Below, piece after piece: positions 5,725 to 12,314 of a stretch of 12,390 nucleotides of DNA. Origin of the DNA: CAZZEX01 sp964653285 (GTDB lineage Bacteria > Chloroflexota > Anaerolineae > B4-G1); NCBI GenBank assembly GCA_964653285.1, contig CAZZEX010000127.1:1-12390 (forward strand), in the 5' to 3' direction. The position numbers and the translations under genes were made by a program. Every line of letters begins with the position of its first letter. Position 1 is the stretch's first letter. A model generated the notes under the pieces. It had not been told where the DNA came from, searched no databases, and was given only the letters and a program-made list of their open reading frames with translations.

Positions 5725-7280
5725 GCCGTCCCCATAATCCACTGCTCGTAGAGGGCGCGGTGCTCATCGCCGGTGACCGCTTCCACGGCCGCCAGCCAGT
5801 CCTCCGGCGTGGCAACACCGTAACGGTTGCGGACGAAGTACGTCTGCAGAATCGCCCAGAAGTTCTCGTCTTCCACCTCCTGGCGCAGCGCGTGGAAGTA
5901 GAGCGGGCCTTTCCGGTAGACCACTGTCCCGTAATCCTCCCCACTGTAGGCCGCTACTGGCAATCCTGCCGGCGCATCGCGCCCGGACCCCACCAGTTCC
6001 TCGTAGGGCTGCCGAAAGACCTGCTCCAACAGTTCGGCTGCCAACGCCGCTCCGTAGCGATCCTCGAAGTAGAGCAGTGTGCTGTACTGCACCAATGCCT
6101 CATCCAACCAGGGCTCGTCGACCTGATCATTTCCCACCAGGCTGTACCACCACTGGTGGCCCACTTCGTGCACCACGACCCACTCCATCCGTTCGCTGAG
6201 GGTCTCGTAGTACGTGCTGTTGATGACCACCAGCCCGGGGTATTCGATCCCGCCAGCGCAGGTGGGGGTCTCCACCACATCTAACTCGGTGAAGGGGTAG
6301 GGGCCGAAGTGGGTGCCGAAAAGGCGCACCGCCTCGGTTGCATAATCCAATGCCCACTCACCCCCCCGATGGTGCCCGGAGTAGAAGACGCTGTTGACCG
6401 TTACCCCTTCCACGACGTGGCCTTCCATCTGGTAATCCGGCCCCAGGACGGCGTTGAAATCCCGCATCGGACCGGCGACGCAAGTCCAGGTGGCGCTGCC
6501 GTCGGGGTTGAGGGTGGGTGAGGTGCAGGTGCCGGAGGCAGTGAGCGTCATATCCGCCGGCCCGGTGACGCGCGCGATGTAGAACGCGGTATCGGAGTAG
6601 GTGGCGTCGCCGTAGGTGGGCGCCAATTCGACGTTCCAGCCCTCGTCGTCGTAGACCGGGATGAGGGCGTAGGCGTTGGCCAGAGCGAGGACTCCGTCGT
6701 AGTAGCCCAACTGCCGGTAGCCCTGGTCGGCTTCAATGGGGACGGTAAGCGTGAAGTCAAGTGTCAGATCGAGCCTCGTGCCGGGCCCCAGCGGCGGGTC
6801 GAGGGGCAGGCGCAGCGCGGAGTCGTCCAGTTCGATGGCGGGTACAACCGGCCTTCCGTCGAGCAGGACGTTCGTCGCCGTCATCGCGCCGCCGTAGCCG
6901 GGCGTATTGGGGAAGAGACGTAGGTAGAGGGTGTCAAGAGGCACGTCCTCGGTGTTGGTGTAACCGACGCGCTGGTGGCCGGTGATGGTGGCCACGTCGA
7001 GGTCAACGGTCAGTTCGATCTCGTAGCGCGTGGCGTCGGGGAACAGGTCCAGGTCGGTGAGAAATTCGGGGCGTAAGGCTGGGGCATAGTCGGAGGTAGG
7101 CGATGGGGAGGGGGTGGTGGCAGGCGGCGGTGTGTGTGGGAGTGTGGGGATGTAGGAGAGGATGGTGGTTGGGGTGTGGGAGGGGATTGGTGTGGGTGCA
7201 GGGGAGGGGGATGCAGGCAGGCAGGCGGCAAGAAGCAGGAGGCAGGGGGCAGAAGGCAGGCGTCTGATGGGCTCGGTCAT
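5715..7280 (-). CDS. M1 family zinc metallopeptidase, lipoprotein
   Basis: Surface-anchored gluzincin aminopeptidase-like protein of 521 residues. The lipoprotein signal has lipobox LAAC with Cys 20, followed by a Pro/Thr/Ser linker (about 21-66). The N-terminal beta domain (about 70-270) precedes the catalytic domain. GGIEYPG (343-349) is the counterpart of the GAMEN substrate-binding motif. HEVGH (371-375) with E394 in WLDEAL supplies the zinc ligands and general base, and Y455 in VVYRKG is placed as the catalytic Tyr. The domain ends soon after, without the long C-terminal armadillo region of PepN, as in shorter bacterial M1 lipoproteins. AAGGAGG stands 6 nt before the ATG and overlaps the stop region of the upstream hydrolase gene 12 nt away, suggesting coupled translation as the last gene of the operon. 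Confidence 0.93.
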   Translation of the reverse strand: MTEPIRRLPSAPCLLLLAACLPASPSPAPTPIPSHTPTTILSYIPTLPHTPPPATTPSPSPTSDYAPALRPEFLTDLDLFPDATRYEIELTVDLDVATITGHQRVGYTNTEDVPLDTLYLRLFPNTPGYGGAMTATNVLLDGRPVVPAIELDDSALRLPLDPPLGPGTRLDLTLDFTLTVPIEADQGYRQLGYYDGVLALANAYALIPVYDDEGWNVELAPTYGDATYSDTAFYIARVTGPADMTLTASGTCTSPTLNPDGSATWTCVAGPMRDFNAVLGPDYQMEGHVVEGVTVNSVFYSGHHRGGEWALDYATEAVRLFGTHFGPYPFTELDVVETPTCAGGIEYPGLVVINSTYYETLSERMEWVVVHEVGHQWWYSLVGNDQVDEPWLDEALVQYSTLLYFEDRYGAALAAELLEQVFRQPYEELVGSGRDAPAGLPVAAYSGEDYGTVVYRKGPLYFHALRQEVEDENFWAILQTYFVRNRYGVATPEDWLAAVEAVTGDEHRALYEQWIMGTAGQ

Positions 7281-7292
7281 TGGTGCCCTCCT

Positions 7293-8207
7293 TCATGGCG
7301 CAGTCAGGAAATCGGCTACTGATGTGGCTACCTCGGCCTCGCGCCCGGCGAAGAAGTGGTCTGTGTGGGGGATGACGTGCAGCGTTGTGGGCGGACTCAG
7401 CCGCGCCACGTACTCGCGCAGCGCGTCGGCCGGTGCCCAGGGGTCGTGCTCACCGGCGATGAAGAGTTTGGGCCTCGGGTCGGCGTCGAGGAAGGGGTCG
7501 GTGTAGTGTTCCTGCACCAGTGAGATGCCGACCAGCCAGCCCACGCGGGGGACGTTTCTCTTGGCGGCGTAGCGCAGCCCCACCTCCGCGCCGAAGGAGT
7601 AGCCCGCGACCGCCAGCCAGCCCGTCCCCCCCTTCATCCCCCCCAATGGGGGGGAAAGAGGGGAGGCGCACAGGAAATCCACCGCGCCGGCCACGTCGTC
7701 CATCTCGCCGCGCCCCTCGTCGAAGGATCCCGCGCTGCGACCCGCGCCCCGGAAGTTGAAACGCAGCGCGGCCCAGCCCCGTGCCGCCAGCCCGCTGCAC
7801 ACGGCCACGACGACTGCGTTGTCCATCGTGCCGCCCATCAGCGGGTGGGGGTGGCAGACGACGGCAGCGGGGAAGGAACCGGAGCCGTCCGGCAGGTGCA
7901 GGACGCCCTCCAGCAGCGGGCCGCCGCCAGCGGTGGGGAAGGTCACGTGCTGGATCCCGGGAGACACGACCCCACCCACGGCCGGAAAGATGCCCACCTC
8001 GTCCCCGTCGCTGAGCGCATATTCCCCTTCCCGCACGATACCATTGACGAAGACGACCTTGACCTCGTTGGCGGGCAGGCGCAGGTGCTCGATCAGTTGG
8101 CCTATCGTCGCCCCATCCGGCAGTTCCACCGGCGTTGCTTCGCCGATCCCCAGGTTGGGATAATGGCGGCGCAGAGTGGCAAAGAGTTTGACATGCACGG
8201 TGATCAT
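7293..8207 (-). CDS. MoaD/ThiS ubiquitin-like domain fused to an alpha/beta hydrolase
   Basis: A 304-residue two-domain protein. Residues 1-79 are a beta-grasp MoaD/ThiS sulfur-carrier-like domain: MITVHVKLFATLRR, then VKVVFVNG, LSDGDEVGIFPAVGG. It includes the Gly-Gly (78-79) that is normally the very C-terminus and is adenylated. Residues 80-304 are an alpha/beta hydrolase of the dienelactone-hydrolase-like or short-alcohol type: HPHPLMGGTMDN (119-130), the RFNFRGAGRS oxyanion region, nucleophile S204 in GYSFG, acid D255 in EHDPW, and His 284 in HTDHFF. Residues about 182-195 are encoded by a G/C palindromic repeat. AGGAG lies 8 nt before the ATG. An internal GTG right after the Gly-Gly could start a separate hydrolase, but I see only a modest G-rich run before it. 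It is probably third in the operon. Confidence 0.85.
   Translation of the reverse strand: MITVHVKLFATLRRHYPNLGIGEATPVELPDGATIGQLIEHLRLPANEVKVVFVNGIVREGEYALSDGDEVGIFPAVGGVVSPGIQHVTFPTAGGGPLLEGVLHLPDGSGSFPAAVVCHPHPLMGGTMDNAVVVAVCSGLAARGWAALRFNFRGAGRSAGSFDEGRGEMDDVAGAVDFLCASPLSPPLGGMKGGTGWLAVAGYSFGAEVGLRYAAKRNVPRVGWLVGISLVQEHYTDPFLDADPRPKLFIAGEHDPWAPADALREYVARLSPPTTLHVIPHTDHFFAGREAEVATSVADFLTAP
7626..7666. repeat. G/C-rich palindromic repeat, copy in the MoaD-hydrolase gene
   Basis: C7-TTCAT-C7-AAT-G7-AAAGAG-GGGAGG. It is the same unit as at 536-582, reversed relative to its host gene, and is read in frame as SPLSPPLGGMKGG between two conserved hydrolase blocks. Confidence 0.78.
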
Positions 8208-8233
8208 CTATCGTTCTCCTACGCCGTCATTTG

Positions 8234-8312
8234 TTCATTGTTCATTGTTCATTGTTCATTGTTCATTGTTCATTGTTCATTGTTCATTGTCTCATTGTCT
8301 CATTGTTCATTG
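8234..8312. repeat. Heptameric tandem repeat (TTCATTG)n
   Basis: Eight exact copies of TTCATTG (8234-8289), two 8-nt variants TCTCATTG (8290-8305) and one final TTCATTG (8306-8312). It fills most of the gap between two operon genes. On the coding strand it reads CAATGAA, and the stop codon of the dehydrogenase gene (8300-8302) lies within it. Confidence 0.95.
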
Positions 8313-9412
8313 CCCCTCCCCTCCATCACGTACCGCATTACCTCATCCACGTTCAACTGCGTAATGCCTAGTTTGTCCAGCGTGCGCCCGCGCCGCCAGT
8401 AGTCGGTCTGGTGAATGATGCACGCCTGGCGGACGATGCTGTCCATCCCCCGCACCCGCACGCCGTACCGCTGCCCCAGCGCGGCGATGGGCACCAGGCT
8501 CATCGGCACATCTTCTGTGATGTAACGGTGGTTCAGCGTGGGTGGGGCCTTGATGCCCCGATAACCGGGTTGGTTGTGGATCGCCTCGTGCAGGGTAGCG
8601 CCATTGGCATCATAGGCCATCCTCAGCCACTCCAGCCCCGTCCGGGCGCGGATGCCCAGCGCTGCCGCGACGGTCACCCTCTCCCTGTCCAGCGCCTCCA
8701 GGATGCGGGCCACCGACGGGGTCACGCCGTCAATGTAGAATTGGAACTCGCCGCCTGTCGATTCGATCCGCCCGGCGTTGAACAAAGTGAGGGCGGGGTG
8801 GAAGATGGCCCCCATGTTGTTCAGGCTGGTGTGGAGGACGCTGGTGCCGTCAATGAACCGGGGGTAAGCCGTGGTCAGCGCCTCCAGCACCCGTTGCGTG
8901 CGCGTGGCCGGGAGCGCAGCCAACGGCACTGCGTCTTTGATGCGAAAGATGCGGGCCTGGGCCGGGCCATCGGAGCGGCTGGCGTAGATCAGCGTCTCCG
9001 CCTCGGCCACGGTGACGTCGGCCTGGCAGCCATTGTCGTTCAGCACTTTGACGAACTCGAGAGCACCGCCGGTGCGCCCGGGATTCAGCACGACGATCTG
9101 CCCGTCGCGCAGGTGAGGGGCGGCGACCCTGGCGATGTCGGCGTGGCCCGTGGCGGGCACGACCACCATGATGACCTTGGCCCGCTCCAGCGCCTCCCCC
9201 ATATCCGACGTGACCAGGGCCAGTCGGCCGAAGCCGTGTGGCCCTCCCTCGTGACTCTCCAGTTCTATCCCGCCCCGCGTCTTGATTGCGGCGACGTTCT
9301 CCGGCGTGCGGTTGTACAGCGTGACGGGAAAGCCCATCAATGCCAGATGTGCCGCCATGGTCTTGCCGCCGTTACCAGCACCGATGACTGTGTAGTGAGT
9401 CTCTTTGCTCAT
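8300..9412 (-). CDS. NAD/NADP-dependent opine (octopine/nopaline) dehydrogenase family protein
   Basis: The family couples an amino acid to a 2-oxo acid by NAD(P)H-dependent reductive amination, or the reverse. The 370 residues show an N-terminal Rossmann fold with YTVIGAGNGGKTMAAHL (7-23), a second nucleotide-domain half with VVVPATGH (83-90) and LNPGRTGG (109-116), and the C-terminal opine-dehydrogenase domain with NNMGAIFHP (198-206), in which H205 is placed as the catalytic His. The start has AAGGAAGG 5 nt upstream. The last three residues (NEQ) and the stop are made by the CAATGAA tandem repeat, so the natural C-terminus may have been replaced. It follows the B12 gene by 30 nt, as second gene of the operon. 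Substrate unknown; related ketopantoate-reductase-like roles cannot be excluded. Confidence 0.9.
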   Translation of the reverse strand: MSKETHYTVIGAGNGGKTMAAHLALMGFPVTLYNRTPENVAAIKTRGGIELESHEGGPHGFGRLALVTSDMGEALERAKVIMVVVPATGHADIARVAAPHLRDGQIVVLNPGRTGGALEFVKVLNDNGCQADVTVAEAETLIYASRSDGPAQARIFRIKDAVPLAALPATRTQRVLEALTTAYPRFIDGTSVLHTSLNNMGAIFHPALTLFNAGRIESTGGEFQFYIDGVTPSVARILEALDRERVTVAAALGIRARTGLEWLRMAYDANGATLHEAIHNQPGYRGIKAPPTLNHRYITEDVPMSLVPIAALGQRYGVRVRGMDSIVRQACIIHQTDYWRRGRTLDKLGITQLNVDEVMRYVMEGRGNEQ

Positions 9413-9442
9413 TCGATCCTTCCTTTTGCCATCTGGTTACTA

Positions 9443-11161
9443 TTATATATCGAGCCGGATGCCCAGGCTGGCGATACGTTCTTCCTCCGAGAGCGCTCGT
9501 CCCGTGGCCGGGTCCACCACCACGCATGCCCCGCGCGGGTCTATGCGGGTGACGATCTGCCCACGCGCGAACGGGTTGTTGCGCAGGTGGGGGGCATCCA
9601 GCACCCCCGCCGTCACCGCCCGCGCCAGGGTGGCCGGGTCGGTGAGCGGGTCGGCCACGTCCGGGCCGGCCAGGGCGCGAATGGCCTCCAGCGTGACTTC
9701 GGCCTCCCGCACCAATTCCTCCTTGCGCTGCTGGACGGCGGGGTCGGCGGTCATGTCCGGCTGGCCACGGAGCGCGTTCTCGATGGCCCGGCGGGCCAGT
9801 TTGCAGGCCTCGATCACATCGTCGGCAGTGGCGGCATGGTGGGCTTCGGTGTGGCCGACGACGTGGAGGATGTGGGGCCGCAGCGCCATCTGCAGGTAGA
9901 CGCTGGTCGCCAGGTGGGCGCGGGCCGCGTCCGGGTCGAGTGGATAACTGAGCAGCCCCGTGCGCGTTTGCCGCCAGACACGGAACCCCTCCCCCGGCCC
10001 CTCCCCGAAGCGGGGAGGGGAGACTCCCCCTTCCCTCGCAGGGAAGGGGGCTGGGGGGTTAGGTCGAGGGAGCGGCGCGGTCATCTCCAGGCAGGCCAAC
10101 ATCTTCGCCAGGTCCATCGCGTCAGAGAGGCCCGGCGGGCTGTTGAACATCATCTGGGCGATGTAGTCATGCACGCCGCAGGCGCGGGCGTTGTGGGCCG
10201 AGAGGTAGGCCGAGACGACGAAGATCACGTCCGGCGCGTCGCGCAATCCCCAGTGGTGCGGCTCGTTCAGTTCCACCGGGATGTCCCGCTCGCCGTACCA
10301 GGCCATCACCTTCTGGTGCTCGCGGATGGAACCCTCCAGGTCCCAGGGGCCACGGCCGTCCATAAGGTTGAACCAGAAGATAGGAATGGCGCACCAGGCG
10401 ATGTTGATCGTCTCCACGTACATCTTGGCCAGGCGGATGAAGTCGTCGCTGCCGGAGTAGGTGCGCAGGAGGGGGAAGTTGCCGCGCCGGCTGGCGGCGT
10501 AGAGGGCGCGGTAGTCGTCGGCACTGCGCACCGGGACGCCGCCCGCCCCCCTGCGGCGCGGGTTCTGCCGCTCCGGGTGGAAGAAGTTGGCCTGGGCGTC
10601 CTGGTCAATGCCCAGCGAGACGACGTCCAGCGCGTGGGCCTCGGCGATGCGGGCGATCCCTTCGCGGGTGGCCTCGACCGTCGGCAGGCCGAAGTGGTGG
10701 CGGATGATCGGGAAGTGGGCCTTCCAGGCGATGCGCTCCACGGTGGTCTGGGGGAAGTCGGCCTCGGTCAGGCCGGCCTGGGGCTGGCCCTTCAGGTAGG
10801 TCAGCACGGCCTCGGCTGGTTCGCCGCCCTCGAACACGTGCTCGAAGAAGCCGATGGCCCGCGCTCGCTCAGCCACCGGTGGGGTGCCGCCGAAGGCGAA
10901 GCGCACGCCGGCGGCGCGCAGGTCGTCCGCTGCCTCCGCGAATTCACCCAGCAACCGCTCGCCCGTCTCCGGCGTCAGCCGGTAGGAGACGCCGACCAGG
11001 TCGGCCTGCTCGCGCCGGGCCGTCTCCAGGAGTTCCTCGACTGACACCGCCGGGCCGAGGAACACGGTGTGCCAGCCGGCGGCCTCGGCCAGTCGCAAGA
11101 AGTTCAGCACCCCGGCGACGTGGACACACTCGCCCAATGCGCCAGCGACGACTGTTTTCAT
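9443..11161 (-). CDS. Cobalamin-binding protein with glutamate-mutase-like (GlmE-type) catalytic region
   Basis: A 572-residue protein. Residues 1-125 look like a B12-binding Rossmann domain: MKTVVAGALGE, VHVAGV with the candidate cobalt-ligand His 14, GVSYRL, and FAFGG (88-92). The Asp of the usual DxHxxG motif is replaced by Cys. Residues about 140-500 resemble a TIM-barrel B12 mutase: RTYSGSDD, YVETINIAWCAIPIFWFN, NEPHHWGL, SAHNARACGVHDYIAQMMFNSP. The tail AGVLDAPHLRNN...ARGQI resembles the end of methylaspartate mutase subunit E. Residues about 361-393 (TAPLPRPNPP...EGF) are encoded by a palindromic repeat. The start at 11161 has GGAGGT 6 nt upstream; the longer frame to 11203 would run through the promoter. 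First gene of the operon. The reaction is not determined. Confidence 0.72.
   Translation of the reverse strand: MKTVVAGALGECVHVAGVLNFLRLAEAAGWHTVFLGPAVSVEELLETARREQADLVGVSYRLTPETGERLLGEFAEAADDLRAAGVRFAFGGTPPVAERARAIGFFEHVFEGGEPAEAVLTYLKGQPQAGLTEADFPQTTVERIAWKAHFPIIRHHFGLPTVEATREGIARIAEAHALDVVSLGIDQDAQANFFHPERQNPRRRGAGGVPVRSADDYRALYAASRRGNFPLLRTYSGSDDFIRLAKMYVETINIAWCAIPIFWFNLMDGRGPWDLEGSIREHQKVMAWYGERDIPVELNEPHHWGLRDAPDVIFVVSAYLSAHNARACGVHDYIAQMMFNSPPGLSDAMDLAKMLACLEMTAPLPRPNPPAPFPAREGGVSPPRFGEGPGEGFRVWRQTRTGLLSYPLDPDAARAHLATSVYLQMALRPHILHVVGHTEAHHAATADDVIEACKLARRAIENALRGQPDMTADPAVQQRKEELVREAEVTLEAIRALAGPDVADPLTDPATLARAVTAGVLDAPHLRNNPFARGQIVTRIDPRGACVVVDPATGRALSEEERIASLGIRLDI
9986..10070. repeat. 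Double palindromic repeat inside the B12 protein gene
   Basis: Two near-adjacent perfect hairpins: CCCCTCCCC 9998-10006 with GGGGAGGGG 10012-10020 (loop GAAGC), and CCCCCTTCCCT 10026-10036 with AGGGAAGGGGG 10040-10050 (loop CGC). They are flanked by further C- and G-runs. The sequence is distinct from the repeats at 71, 506 and 7626, but it is likewise read in frame, adding about 33 Pro/Gly/Arg-rich residues. Confidence 0.85.
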
Positions 11162-11179
11162 CTCCTCACCTCCCACGCA

Positions 11180-11208
11180 AGTATACGGGGGAAGTGTCTG
11201 CATGTCAA
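11180..11208 (-). promoter_or_regulatory. Sigma-70 promoter of the four-gene minus-strand operon
   Basis: TTGACA (11208-11203), 17-nt spacer, TATACT (11185-11180), then 18 nt to the ATG at 11161 with an embedded GGAGGT. It sets the start of the B12 protein gene, because the alternative ATG at 11203 falls in the -35 box. It is divergent from the promoter at 11231-11259 with 22 nt between the two. Confidence 0.8.
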
Positions 11209-11230
11209 CTCGCTGCTGATCTCCCTGGCG

Positions 11231-11259
11231 TTGTCAGTGGAAATGAAATGTTGTATAAT
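11231..11259 (+). promoter_or_regulatory. Sigma-70 promoter of the toxin-antitoxin operon
   Basis: TTGTCA (11231-11236), 17-nt spacer, TATAAT (11254-11259). It predicts a leader of about 65 nt before the antitoxin ATG at 11331. An antitoxin bound here could also touch the divergent operon promoter; I saw no clear palindromic operator. Confidence 0.78.
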
Positions 11260-11330
11260 TGCGTGGGCCGACGCATCGCTACCATAGATTTCTCGTGTCG
11301 AACCTGAGAACAGATTTGGGAGGTGGAACG

Positions 11331-11663
11331 ATGAGACTGGAAGACTATTTCGATTTTCTGTCGCCTGATGACATTCGTCTGAAGGGACACCGCATCGGCA
11401 TCGACGACGTGCTTTACTACTACCTGGAAGGGTACACGCCCGAGGAGATTGCCACCAACCTGCCCACCCTGAGTCTAGAGCAGGTTCACGCCACGATCAC
11501 CTATTACCTGCACAACCGGGCCGAGGTGGATGCTCATCTCTCGCGTCTGGCGACCTGGCGTGAAAAGCGTTACCGCGAATGGGAGGCCAATCCCTCACCA
11601 GTCGTGCAACGGTTGCGCGCACTTAAGGCTCAACGGGAAAGAAAGCAGGTAGCGACCGCATGA
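11331..11663 (+). CDS. DUF433 family antitoxin
   Basis: A 110-residue cytoplasmic protein with the DUF433 signature: an HRIGIDDVLYYYLEGYTPEEIATNLPTL-type helix-turn-helix block (about 20-46), then LEQVHATITYYLHNRAEVDAHL (about 49-70). A basic, probably helical tail (EKRYREWEANPS...QRERKQ) would reach the toxin. The ATG at 11331 is chosen over the longer frame from 11259 because GGGAGGTGG ends just upstream (GGAGG 7 nt away) and the longer frame would start inside the -10 box. The stop overlaps the toxin start as ATGA. In such pairs DUF433 proteins neutralise a DUF5615 partner and repress the operon; that is family knowledge, not visible here. Confidence 0.9.
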   Translation: MRLEDYFDFLSPDDIRLKGHRIGIDDVLYYYLEGYTPEEIATNLPTLSLEQVHATITYYLHNRAEVDAHLSRLATWREKRYREWEANPSPVVQRLRALKAQRERKQVATA

Positions 11664-12019
11664 AGGTGCGTTTCCTGCTGGATGAGAACTTATCTCCTCG
11701 GCTCAAAGCGGCCTTGCTGCGCTTGGATCCCACCATTGACGTGGTGCGCATAGGGGACCCAGGTGCGCCGCAGTTGGGAACACCTGACCCGGATATGCTG
11801 CATTATCTGGAGTTATCACAGCGGGTGCTGGTCACCTCGAACCGAAAGAGTATGCCGGCACACGTCGAAGCACACTGGGCGGCGGGTGGGCACCTGTGGG
11901 GGCTGTTCTGGGTTCGTCCGGGGACACCAATAGGCCGGCTGGCGCAAGCACTCTTCCTGATCTGGGAGGCCAGCGAAGCCGAGGAATGGATGGATCGGCT
12001 GGATTGGATTCCGTTTTGA
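11660..12019 (+). CDS. DUF5615 family PIN-like toxin (putative ribonuclease)
   Basis: A 119-residue protein with the DUF5615/Mut7-C PIN-like fold: N-terminal MKVRFLLDENLSPRL with acidic D8 and E9, TPDPDMLHYL in the middle, and RVLVTSNRKSMPAHVEAHWAAGGH. In the last block the family's more usual Asp-Arg-Asp is Ser-Asn-Arg, a variant I also associate with members reading LVT-x-NR-x-SMP. The PIN-like fold implies metal-dependent RNA cleavage, but activity is not certain with this altered acidic site. Translation is coupled to the antitoxin through the ATGA overlap, and an intrinsic terminator follows 24 nt after the stop. Confidence 0.88.
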   Translation: MKVRFLLDENLSPRLKAALLRLDPTIDVVRIGDPGAPQLGTPDPDMLHYLELSQRVLVTSNRKSMPAHVEAHWAAGGHLWGLFWVRPGTPIGRLAQALFLIWEASEAEEWMDRLDWIPF

Positions 12020-12042
12020 TGTGACTGTTGGGATCACGGGCG

Positions 12043-12075
12043 ACGGGGCGACTCGAACCGAGATCGCCCCGTTTT
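12043..12075 (+). terminator. Intrinsic terminator of the toxin-antitoxin operon
   Basis: ACGGGGCGA+CTCG (12043-12055), loop AAC, CGAG (12059-12062), one bulged A, TCGCCCCGT (12064-12072), then a T-run to 12075. This is a 13-bp GC-rich stem with a single bulge. Confidence 0.9.
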
Positions 12076-12250
12076 GCTGCCAGCGTGTCTCTGCAAGAGC
12101 GCCGCGCATTCCTCGCCTGTCAACGATGCGGCCTGTGTGTGCGTCCACATCCTGCGGCGATCGGCCCGGCCGGGGTGTAGACCCCAATCGTGCATTTCCC
12201 CACCCGTGGTCATCTCCCAGTGCGCCCCCCTCTGAAAAGACGTTATTCCA

Positions 12251-12294
12251 GAACAGAAACCGCCGGACCCTCTTGCAGGCCCGGCGGCTCTTTT
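12251..12294 (-). terminator. Terminator hairpin after the right-edge gene, possibly bidirectional
   Basis: CCGCCGG (12260-12266) and CCGGCGG (12281-12287) close a stem with an inner CCT/AGG pairing. Read on the minus strand it is followed by TTTCTGTTCT, and it begins 28 nt after the stop codon at 12315. On the plus strand CTCTTTT follows it, so it may work both ways. Confidence 0.65.
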
Positions 12295-12314
12295 GGCTCT
12301 TGTCGTGGTCTAGG

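Noticed and set aside
5673..6284. 203-codon plus-strand frame overlapping the RNA element and M1 gene
   Set aside because: It is antisense to the HEVGH-containing metallopeptidase, with no motif of its own.
8234..8312. Possible CRISPR array
   Set aside because: The units are contiguous 7-mers without spacers, and no cas genes are near.
8411..11044. Very long open frame (877 codons) on the plus strand
   Set aside because: It lies wholly antisense to two genes with clear family motifs and good ribosome binding sites. Its translation is low-complexity and motif-free, as expected of a shadow frame in GC-rich coding DNA.
11259..11330. Longer antitoxin reading frame starting at 11259
   Set aside because: It would begin inside the -10 box of the operon promoter, while the ATG at 11331 has a strong ribosome binding site.
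12043..12075. tRNA-like T-arm (GGTTCGAGTC on the minus strand)
   Set aside because: The flanking bases do not form a T-stem, and no acceptor, D or anticodon arm is present. The sequence is explained by the terminator hairpin.
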